6,382 bases of DNA from Anaerolineales bacterium (GTDB lineage: Bacteria > Chloroflexota > Anaerolineae > Anaerolineales > UBA4823). Of this stretch, positions 1 through 5,532 are shown piece after piece; position 1 is the first letter of the stretch; each line of letters starts with the position of its first letter. Location: NCBI GenBank assembly GCA_026415275.1, contig JAOAHK010000156.1, forward strand, positions 1 through 6,382, in the 5' to 3' direction. The position numbers and the translations under genes were made by a program. The notes beneath the pieces are model-generated. The model worked only from the letters and a program-made list of their open reading frames with translations, ran no database searches and was not told where the DNA came from.

Positions 1-826
1 CTGCCATAAGCAGGAGAGATTGGAGATTCCCCCCACCGGTACGTAAAATGTAATGGATGATCAGAAATCGGATGCCAAGAAATAGACCGCTCAGGATAAA
101 AAGTCCACCAATGATGGTGAAAAAGCGCAGAGCACGATACATGGCATACGAACGGATGATGGTGATGGTCGAGATAGCAAGATACTCGGGTAGGCTGCGA
201 ATCAAGCGCGATGGGCGTTTCTTGGGGTTGGTGCGCACAGGAACATATCGAACGGCTAATCCCTTTGATCCAGCTTGAATCAGCGTCTCGAGGGTATAGG
301 TATAACCCGATAGAACAATCGTCTTTAGCGCAGCTTCCCGGCTATAGGCACGAAAGCCGCTCGTAGCGTCGGGGATTTCTAAGCCAGAGGTCAGGGCGAG
401 GACTTTGCTGCCCCATTTTTGGAGCAACCTTTTTAGTGGGGAAAACTCGGGGTGATTGGCGACACCGCGATCGCCGATGACGATGTCGGCTTTCTTGTCC
501 AGAATGGGTTGAATCAAGGCTTGAATGTCAGTGGCGTTGTATTGGTTGTCGGCGTCGGTGTTGACAATTATGTCTGCCCCGCGTTCGAGACAGGCGTTCA
601 GGCCGGCCGCAAAGGCAGTGGCTAGTCCTACGTGTTGGGGAAACCTCAGGATATGATTGACGCCGTGGCGGGCAGCAACGGCAGTGGTCTGGTCGATGCT
701 ACCATCATCGATGACCAAGATTTCTATTTCATCCACGCCTGGGATTTGTTTCGGTAGGGATTGGAGAGTCTCAGGGAGGGTTGTTTCCTCGTTATAACAA
801 GGAATTTGGATGATCAGCTTGGTCAT
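1..826 (-). CDS. Family 2 glycosyltransferase, DPM1/polyprenyl-phosphate type, C-terminus cut by the window edge
   Basis: Translating the minus strand from the ATG at 826 gives 275 uninterrupted codons up to the left edge, so the gene is partial at its 3' end. The start is fixed by an in-frame TAA at 835-833, three codons upstream. The fold is GT-A. The N-terminus has 'IIQIPCYNEE' (residues 5-14), then 'VIDDGSID' (38-45) for nucleotide-sugar binding, the metal-binding DxD as 'NTDADNQY' (89-96), and 'DATSGFRAYSR' (153-163), which is typical of the DPM1/DPG-synthase-like branch. Residues about 235-261 are strongly hydrophobic and look like a membrane helix. A second hydrophobic stretch begins near 268 at the edge. 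Such enzymes usually move a sugar from a nucleotide donor to a polyprenyl phosphate, or to an envelope glycan, at the cytoplasmic face of the membrane. The sugar and acceptor cannot be read from the sequence. It lies 16 bp downstream of the M23 gene on the same strand, so co-transcription is likely. The family call is firm; the exact substrate is unknown. Confidence 0.9.
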   Translation of the reverse strand, partial: MTKLIIQIPCYNEETTLPETLQSLPKQIPGVDEIEILVIDDGSIDQTTAVAARHGVNHILRFPQHVGLATAFAAGLNACLERGADIIVNTDADNQYNATDIQALIQPILDKKADIVIGDRGVANHPEFSPLKRLLQKWGSKVLALTSGLEIPDATSGFRAYSREAALKTIVLSGYTYTLETLIQAGSKGLAVRYVPVRTNPKKRPSRLIRSLPEYLAISTITIIRSYAMYRALRFFTIIGGLFILSGLFLGIRFLIIHYILRTGGGNLQSLLLMA

Positions 827-834
827 ATAGGGTT

Positions 835-863
835 ATTATAGCTTAGCGGAAGATGATTGGGAA
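835..863 (-). promoter_or_regulatory. Possible internal promoter for the glycosyltransferase gene (tentative)
   Basis: In the 16-bp gap after the M23 gene the minus strand carries a perfect TATAAT at 840-835, eight bases before the ATG at 826. A 4/6 match to the -35 box (TTCCCA, 863-858) sits 17 bp upstream, inside the last codons of the M23 gene. Transcription from it would begin about two bases before the ATG, giving a leaderless mRNA. No Shine-Dalgarno sequence is visible before this ATG, which fits. The -35 match is weak and AT-rich gaps produce such hexamers by chance. Confidence 0.3.
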
Positions 864-3800
864 GAAAAACGCCGATCGGGGATGCGAAAGATTCCATGCT
901 CCAATATCTACGTAATTCCCCGCTAAATCGAAAATCCGCGCCCAAATTGAGAAATTGATGGAATAATCCGTGAAGTCGTAGCCCCAGCCATCACTCCCGT
1001 CCCAATCTTCACCCAGCACTTCCCATTTGCCCGATTCCCAATTGGCTGAATGACGATAAAAACGGACATGGCTGATGATACCACCTCCATCATACACGAT
1101 CATCCGGATCGGGAAAATTTCTCCGATCACGATTTGATTGTTCTGAGGAGTCAGAAAGGTTCCTACTGGAGCTTGATGATCCTTAACTAAGGTAAGGGCG
1201 TGTATCAAAGGAACGTCGCCAGCAGCGGGGTGATTGAACGCTTTTACTTTGAGATAATAATCTCCCGTACGTTTTATTTGATAGGAAAAGCTTGAGTCGG
1301 TCAGGCGGGCATGGACTTTGTCGTCGTTTTCAACCAACACCGATTTGCCGTCTGAATCGATCAGGTACAAGTATGGGTCGAGAATTGCATCTGGATTGGA
1401 GCGATCGGCAGTAACCTGTACACCGATCCGATCACCTTGGTTGGCGAAAAATCTATAGTAGTCGACATCTCCAGCGGGGCAGATCTCGGCTTGGATGTTG
1501 GCGTTTAGAACGATTGCTACAGCGTTTGAGGTTGTGTCGTTGGGTTCGTTTGTTGCCGGGCAAGATGAAGCTTCCAATGGGATTATGCTGAGGTCATCAA
1601 TAAACCATCCTTTATGTTTGTTGTTGTTCTTATCCAAGGTGTTAAAGTAAAAACGGATTTGGATTGTTTTTCCCGCAAACGATGCCAGCGAAAGTCGAGG
1701 GCTTTGTAGCCAAATCTCCATTGGATCGTCGCTGAACTGATATAGATTTTGAAACGCTCCGCCATCGACCGAGATTTGCACCCAGCGTTGATCCCAATGC
1801 ACTTTGTCGCTTTCAGTTTGGTAATATGACCAAAAACGTAGCATGTAAGCAGGAGAGGCGGGAAGTTGGATCGGAGGCGAAGTCAAGAAACCGAAATTGG
1901 GTTGCCCGGTATCATATCCATCTTGGGGCTTGCTGTTGGTATCGTATTTCCAACTAGTTTTTCCATTAGATGTATGGTTGAGTTCCTCGGTTTTATCAAA
2001 ATAACTCGAAGCACTCCAGCCTTTCTCGGTTTCAAAATCGTCTATAAAGGGAACGGAAACAGGATTAGAAGGTGTGGTATCAGAAGCTGTTGGAATAGAA
2101 AAGGAGAACGAGTTTGACCAACTGCTTGTTCCGTTTGCATTTCTCCCGCGTACGCGCCAAGTGTAAGTCCCTGATGACAATGATCCAACTTGCCAATAGG
2201 GAGCAGATAACCAAGGCGATAGATTTGGCGAGGAGCCGGAGCGGGTTAATTCGACCTGAAATTCGCCGGCTCTGCCGAGATTTTCCCAGTGGAAAGTCAC
2301 CGAACTGTTTGATGGTAGGGCAGCATTGTTGAGCGGGGAGACCGGGTAAGGAGTAGCCGGAAATGAATTGCGCGCAGAGACAACCAAAGATGACGCCGAC
2401 TTATCGCCGATCCAATTATCTGCTAGATTGGCATCTGGCGACACAAACGTTTCACCCCGGCCACGAAAGTTGTTGTTGAAAAAAAGCGTCGCAACGACAT
2501 TCGAGCCAATCAGAATAGAAGAGATATTTTGTTTTCCAACCGCTCCCAGATCGGTATAACTTCCACTAGAAAAAACGGCGCAAGTGCCTTGATAATCGCT
2601 TTCAGAGAAAATTGCGATTTGGTCTGGTGAGGGGTTGCATTGTGTTATAGGCGCTGCAGGGCATTCGTAATGCTTGAAAAAATGTCTCAAACCCGGCAAG
2701 CCAACGGATTGGTTGCCGGCTTTGTCGAAAATGCGTAAAGCAACGGAAACGGGACCATCGGAAACGTTCGCAGTACAGAGGTCCCATTCGAAGGAGAAAT
2801 AATTGGTTGTAAAGGTTTCTCCGATCTCCTGCCAACCACTGTCCGTTTTGACGATGAACCTTGCTCCATAAAGCCCGCTTAAGTCGTCTTTTGCCCATCC
2901 TTCAAGCTTTACTTTTGATGAGAATATAGTATCTCCGAGCGAAGGAGCAAGGAGATCACCGTAGGGGGGTGTCTGGTCTCCTAAATAGTAATTCCGCGAG
3001 ACATAATCATTCCGGAATTGTTCGCAAACATCTGTGCTTCGACAGTAAGGCTTGTCAGCCAAAATGCGCGGTCTTCCCCCGTTTATATCGACGTCCTCAA
3101 AGGTAATGTCGACCGATGTTCCCCAATAGGAGGATGGATTGGTATGTACCATAAAATGCAGGTGATGGGCGGTGCTGACTCCGGTGTCATCCGCAACACC
3201 TATGAATTGTCCGCGCTCGACAAATGTTCCAATGGAGCGGATGGAGGCTGGGATACTGTTTCGGGCAAGATGGAGATAGAGCTGATAGGTCACAGGGTTG
3301 GTGCTCGGATCGCGCAACACGATCCAATTAGAGCAGGTTTCGGAACCGTTGGGACAGTCGTCTTTAACGCTCCAAACATAGCCACCTTTCGCGGCGAAGA
3401 GGTTAAACATCTGAGCTGGCCCTGGTGTGGCAAAATCGAAAGCATAGTGAGCATTGCCGCTAGGAGTGTAACGATCATGCGCAACACTTTGGGTAAGGCG
3501 CATGGTCACCCCGGCCGCCCAGGGCAGACGATAGCCATGAAATGGTCCAACTGCCTGGAGGGCTTTCATCTGGGCATCTCGCGCAAACCACAGGTTTCTT
3601 TCCTCGGTTGGAACTAGGTTTGCCGGGAGCCCTTTGAGCAGAGCGAACCAATTTGGATCGCCTGGCAGGGATACTTCCCATTCATTGTCAGAGAGTTGTA
3701 AAATGGCTAGACCGGGTTCGGTAGGGATCACCTCGCCTGTTTGCGGATCAACCGGGAATAAATAGGCAACAGCTTGATCTTGTTGGGGGTTGACGCGAAT

Positions 3801-4028
3801 CCCTTCTACCGCTGTATCAAACAATTCATAGATAGGTTGAAGACGTTTTGCTCGAGTAAGGGAGAGAAGAATTGAAATTCGAATTTGATCTTCAATGGAT
3901 TGAGGGGTGGGGGTGGGTTGATAGGTGGGTTGTGGGGAGGCACTTTTTACACTCGATTGGGGAAAGACAAAAATCCAAAATACGAGCAGAATCGGAACGA
4001 TCAAAGCTGTAAGAATACGAACTTTCAT
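843..4028 (-). CDS. Large secreted M23 (LytM-like) metallopeptidase with Ig-like, beta/gamma-crystallin, FN3-like, MAM/lectin-like and PPC domains
   Basis: This is a complete 1061-residue protein. An in-frame TAA at 4046-4044 precedes the ATG and no Shine-Dalgarno is visible. A signal peptide or anchor covers residues 5-23, followed by a Pro/Thr-rich linker (31-43) and an alpha/beta region I do not recognise (45-160). The M23 domain (about 165-320) has all the expected residues: H194 and D198 in 'HYAFD', H253 in 'YLHL', and H289/H291 in 'STAHHLHF'. By analogy with LytM, H194, D198 and H291 bind zinc and H253 and H289 are catalytic, so the enzyme should be active. After it come an Ig-like domain (351-450), two beta/gamma-crystallin Greek-key motifs (470-550), an FN3-like domain (560-646), a MAM or immune-inhibitor-A-like jelly roll (659-818, 'GWFIDDLSI'), a PPC domain (825-946, 'NEPNDT…GDVDYYRF'), and a second Ig-like domain (950-1046). 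The C-terminal tail is 'FFFPIIFR'. All ten cysteines lie outside the membrane. Likely role: peptidoglycan or peptide hydrolysis and binding at the cell surface. The M23 call is firm; domain borders and the MAM-like and FN3-like calls are by eye. Confidence 0.92.
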   Translation of the reverse strand: MKVRILTALIVPILLVFWIFVFPQSSVKSASPQPTYQPTPTPQSIEDQIRISILLSLTRAKRLQPIYELFDTAVEGIRVNPQQDQAVAYLFPVDPQTGEVIPTEPGLAILQLSDNEWEVSLPGDPNWFALLKGLPANLVPTEERNLWFARDAQMKALQAVGPFHGYRLPWAAGVTMRLTQSVAHDRYTPSGNAHYAFDFATPGPAQMFNLFAAKGGYVWSVKDDCPNGSETCSNWIVLRDPSTNPVTYQLYLHLARNSIPASIRSIGTFVERGQFIGVADDTGVSTAHHLHFMVHTNPSSYWGTSVDITFEDVDINGGRPRILADKPYCRSTDVCEQFRNDYVSRNYYLGDQTPPYGDLLAPSLGDTIFSSKVKLEGWAKDDLSGLYGARFIVKTDSGWQEIGETFTTNYFSFEWDLCTANVSDGPVSVALRIFDKAGNQSVGLPGLRHFFKHYECPAAPITQCNPSPDQIAIFSESDYQGTCAVFSSGSYTDLGAVGKQNISSILIGSNVVATLFFNNNFRGRGETFVSPDANLADNWIGDKSASSLVVSARNSFPATPYPVSPLNNAALPSNSSVTFHWENLGRAGEFQVELTRSGSSPNLSPWLSAPYWQVGSLSSGTYTWRVRGRNANGTSSWSNSFSFSIPTASDTTPSNPVSVPFIDDFETEKGWSASSYFDKTEELNHTSNGKTSWKYDTNSKPQDGYDTGQPNFGFLTSPPIQLPASPAYMLRFWSYYQTESDKVHWDQRWVQISVDGGAFQNLYQFSDDPMEIWLQSPRLSLASFAGKTIQIRFYFNTLDKNNNKHKGWFIDDLSIIPLEASSCPATNEPNDTTSNAVAIVLNANIQAEICPAGDVDYYRFFANQGDRIGVQVTADRSNPDAILDPYLYLIDSDGKSVLVENDDKVHARLTDSSFSYQIKRTGDYYLKVKAFNHPAAGDVPLIHALTLVKDHQAPVGTFLTPQNNQIVIGEIFPIRMIVYDGGGIISHVRFYRHSANWESGKWEVLGEDWDGSDGWGYDFTDYSINFSIWARIFDLAGNYVDIGAWNLSHPRSAFFFPIIFR
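3904..3937 (+). other. G-rich tract, possible G-quadruplex, inside the Pro/Thr linker codons of the M23 gene
   Basis: The plus strand has five runs of three or more G (3904-3907, 3909-3913, 3915-3917, 3927-3929, 3934-3937) separated by 1, 1, 9 and 4 bases. The stretch encodes, on the other strand, the Pro/Thr-rich linker just after the signal peptide, and Pro (CCN) and Thr (ACC) codons alone can explain it. It lies on the template strand of the M23 gene, close to its 5' end. Whether it folds is not shown. Confidence 0.3.
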
Positions 4029-4071
4029 TGGATTATGAAGATTTTATCATGAGTTACGATATAATCGTTTT
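4029..4071. promoter_or_regulatory. Divergent promoter region between the M23 gene and the FN3-like membrane protein gene
   Basis: These 43 AT-rich bases are the only space for both promoters. On the plus strand a perfect TATAAT at 4060-4065 ends six bases before the ATG at 4072, so transcription would start at or next to the start codon. On the minus strand TAAAAT (4046-4041) and CATAAT (4037-4032) each match 5/6 and lie 12 and 3 bases before the ATG at 4028. I see no good -35 box for any of them: the best on the plus strand is 3/6. Neither ATG has a Shine-Dalgarno sequence. The plus-strand -10 is the most convincing; the minus-strand ones are tentative. Leaderless transcription in both directions is an inference from spacing. 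Confidence 0.5.
4056..4068. repeat. Short perfect inverted repeat (ACGAT-ATA-ATCGT) over the -10 box; possible operator
   Basis: Two 5-bp arms, 4056-4060 and 4064-4068, are exact reverse complements around a 3-base centre. The repeat overlaps the TATAAT at 4060-4065, where a dimeric regulator could block the plus-strand promoter. Arms this short arise easily by chance in AT-rich DNA and the symmetry does not extend to the next base pair. No regulator gene is in view. Confidence 0.25.
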
Positions 4072-4539
4072 ATGTCGGCACTTAGGATAAATTGGATAAT
4101 GTATTTCATCGTCGCCTTCGGGGGGGGTGGATTATTCGGATATGGAATATTTCTCTATCGAACTCCACAGGTCGTGATCGAGTGGCAAACAGCAACCGAA
4201 ATTGATACCGTAGGTTTCAATCTCTATCGCGCGGAAGACCCTCAAGGACCCTTCCTAAAGATTAACGATGCACTCATACCGTCTTCGAATGAACCACTCA
4301 AAGGAGGTTCGTATCGATTTGTGGATGCAAATGTTGTGCCAAATCGGGTTTATTTTTACCAATTGGAAGACCTCGATTTGCAAGGGAAATCTACCAAGCA
4401 CGAACCTATTTCCGTACAAGCTGCGCCACAAGGTCAGATTGAAATGGTGGCTGGAGGGGGAATTGCACTGTTGGGGTTGGTTCTCGGAATTTGGCAGAAG
4501 ACACAACAGAACAAGGAGCTTGATACAGGAGACACATGA
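4072..4539 (+). CDS. Small bitopic/two-helix membrane protein with one extracytoplasmic FN3-like domain, function unknown
   Basis: The gene encodes 155 residues. ATG 4072 is the first possible start after an in-frame TGA at 4036-4038, and there is no Shine-Dalgarno sequence. A glycine-rich hydrophobic segment (residues about 9-29) is the first membrane helix or an uncleaved signal anchor. Residues 33-116 form a beta-sandwich, FN3-like domain with 'VIEWQTATEIDTVGFNLYR' (35-53), 'GGSYRFVDANV' (78-88) and 'YFYQLEDLDLQG' (94-105). This signature recurs in secreted proteins of Chloroflexota, where it is usually one module of something longer. A second helix (125-141) is followed by a hydrophilic tail. 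The likely topology is N-in, domain outside, C-in. Here the module stands alone between two helices, with no catalytic residues that I recognise. It overlaps the kinase-like gene downstream by ATGA, so the two are probably made together. A run of eight G lies in codons 17-19. It could be a surface sensor, scaffold or receptor, but its function is unknown. Confidence 0.85.
   Translation: MSALRINWIMYFIVAFGGGGLFGYGIFLYRTPQVVIEWQTATEIDTVGFNLYRAEDPQGPFLKINDALIPSSNEPLKGGSYRFVDANVVPNRVYFYQLEDLDLQGKSTKHEPISVQAAPQGQIEMVAGGGIALLGLVLGIWQKTQQNKELDTGDT
4120..4127 (+). repeat. Run of eight G within the start of the FN3-like membrane protein gene
   Basis: Eight consecutive G residues encode Gly17, Gly18 and part of Gly19 in the first membrane segment. 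A gain or loss of one base would shift the frame and stop translation of nearly the whole protein. Such tracts are known slippage sites in phase-variable genes and also common sites of sequencing error. The frame is intact in this copy. Confidence 0.6.
4527..4531 (+). promoter_or_regulatory. Ribosome binding site (AGGAG) for the HprK-like gene
   Basis: AGGAG ends four bases before the ATG at 4536, inside the last codons of the upstream gene. The spacing is a little short. A second AAGGAG lies at 4513-4518. With the ATGA overlap this suggests translational coupling, and it supports 4536 as the start. Confidence 0.6.
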
Positions 4540-5327
4540 GTCAAAATCTTCTCAGCGTCAGCTTTGGCCTCTTCTCGATCGGCATCCTAATCGATGATCA
4601 ACTCTTCACGAAACGATTGGCAACGTTTTATCGAAGTTTTCTGACCGATCAGGCTCCGGTGATCACCGTTCATGTCTCTGTGTTAGAAGGTGACGCTGAG
4701 ATTCCCTTAGTGCCTAAGGTTTCCCCAAACCGCATTGAATTTGAGCAAGATGGCTATCAGGGAGTTGTCGATTGGCAAACTAAAAGCGCTTTCCTTGTCC
4801 AAAAGGTTAAGAATCCCCTTGTTGGTGTTGATTACTTTTTGCGCATCGTTGGCGGTTTAGCTGCGTTTGATCTGGGAGGACTCATGATCCATGCAGCGGG
4901 TGTAGAGCGAGATGGCAAAGCCTACTTATTTTTAGGACATTCTGGTGCCGGCAAAACGACAACAGCGCGCAATTCTCCTGCTGGTTCAGTGCTTAATGAT
5001 GATTTATTGGTCTTGTATCCTTTTGAAGGGCACTGGTATGCTGCGGCAACGCCCTTTTATAACCCAACCCAGAATCGACCGCGACCGGGTTGCGCACCAA
5101 TTGAAAAAGTGCTCTACTTGGTCAAGGATAGACGGGTTTACTTGGAGCCAACACCGCAAGCACAGGCTCTTGCTGAGATGGTTGCCTGTGTGCCCATTCT
5201 AACCGTTGAACCCTATTACTTGAAGGAATTTCTCCAACGGTGTCAGCAAATTCTGAGTGCTATTCCTTATTACCGCTTGCACTTGTTGCCGGACGATTCG
5301 TACTGGTCAGTTTTGTTGTCGGAGTAA
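4536..5327 (+). CDS. HPr kinase-like (HprK C-terminal domain-like) P-loop protein
   Basis: The protein has 263 residues, no signal peptide, and is probably cytoplasmic. A roughly 110-residue N-terminal part has no motif I recognise; it does not look like the N-terminal domain of true HPr kinase. From residue about 112 it matches the HprK/PEPCK-like ATP-binding core: 'GGLMIHAAGV' (114-123) with H119, then the P-loop 'GHSGAGKTTTAR' (134-145) with K140, then 'LNDDLLVL' (153-160), whose D155/D156 should bind metal, and 'AATPFYNP' (170-177). True HprK phosphorylates Ser of HPr in sugar regulation. This protein lacks a clear copy of the HprK signature and the rest of that pathway is not visible. 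Related stand-alone kinases occur in peptide-modification clusters (the ScmC family and the lasso-peptide kinases of the paeninodin type), where they phosphorylate a small substrate. The start codon overlaps the TGA of the FN3-like membrane protein gene, so that protein or something encoded nearby may be its partner. The P-loop kinase-like fold is well supported; the substrate and even kinase activity are inference. Confidence 0.8.
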   Translation: MSQNLLSVSFGLFSIGILIDDQLFTKRLATFYRSFLTDQAPVITVHVSVLEGDAEIPLVPKVSPNRIEFEQDGYQGVVDWQTKSAFLVQKVKNPLVGVDYFLRIVGGLAAFDLGGLMIHAAGVERDGKAYLFLGHSGAGKTTTARNSPAGSVLNDDLLVLYPFEGHWYAAATPFYNPTQNRPRPGCAPIEKVLYLVKDRRVYLEPTPQAQALAEMVACVPILTVEPYYLKEFLQRCQQILSAIPYYRLHLLPDDSYWSVLLSE

Positions 5328-5426
5328 GTCCTATCTGTAGTTGAAATCGAGGCTGTGCTAGACGGAGCCAGGCGTTACAGTAAGTAAGGTGCATCGACAA
5401 AAGTTCTGAATGGTAGAAAAGTGCTA

Positions 5427-5455
5427 TTTACATTAGGACAAGAATAGTCTAAAAT
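5427..5455 (+). promoter_or_regulatory. Sigma-70-like promoter for the C25 peptidase gene
   Basis: TTTACA (5427-5432, 5/6 of the -35 consensus) and TAAAAT (5450-5455, 5/6 of the -10 consensus) are separated by exactly 17 bp. Transcription would start near 5462, leaving a leader of about 70 bases before the ATG at 5533. It is the best-formed promoter in the window. It separates the C25 gene from the kinase-like operon, though read-through is possible since no terminator is visible. Confidence 0.6.
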
Positions 5456-5522
5456 GAATTCATAGAGTTTACCTAATCATAAAAGGTGATGAGGATAGTA
5501 TGAGGTTTTGTCATTCACAAAA

Positions 5523-5526
5523 AGGA
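5523..5526 (+). promoter_or_regulatory. Ribosome binding site (AGGA) for the C25 gene
   Basis: AAAGGA (5521-5526) lies six bases before the ATG at 5533, a normal Shine-Dalgarno spacing. An in-frame TAA at 5527-5529 rules out any upstream start, so 5533 is preferred over the in-frame ATG at 5551. Confidence 0.65.
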
Positions 5527-5532
5527 TAATCA

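Larger units (their letters stand above)
5328..5532. other. Intergenic region; no gene seen, holds the promoter and leader of the C25 gene
   Basis: No coding region stands out on either strand; the longest plus-strand ATG frame I found, from 5410, has only eight codons. I found no convincing rho-independent terminator after the kinase-like gene: the only pairing is a short GGCT (5351-5354) with AGCC (5366-5369) and no T-run. The right part contains a promoter (5427-5455) and about 70 bases of possible 5' leader. Confidence 0.6.

Noticed and set aside
57..278. 73-codon plus-strand open frame near the left edge
   Set aside because: It lies antisense to the C-terminal part of the glycosyltransferase; its Arg-rich, low-complexity composition is typical of a shadow frame.
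2602..2898. 98-codon minus-strand open frame
   Set aside because: It is out of frame within the M23 gene, whose own frame gives recognisable Ig-like and crystallin sequence here.
3018..3617. 199-codon open frame on the plus strand, opposite the M23 domain
   Set aside because: It is antisense to the conserved M23 catalytic motifs, shows no recognisable domain, and is explained as a shadow of the real gene.
4268..4597. 109-codon plus-strand frame across the junction of the membrane protein and kinase-like genes
   Set aside because: It overlaps both real genes in another frame and has no recognisable motif.
5351..5369. GGCT/AGCC pairing after the kinase-like gene as a terminator
   Set aside because: The stem is only 4 bp with a long loop and no T-run follows it.
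5508..5530. TTGTCA (5508-5513) with GATAAT (5525-5530) as a promoter for the C25 gene
   Set aside because: The spacer is only 11 bp. The TTTACA/TAAAAT pair at 5427-5455 with a 17-bp spacer is far better, and GGATAAT overlaps the ribosome binding site.
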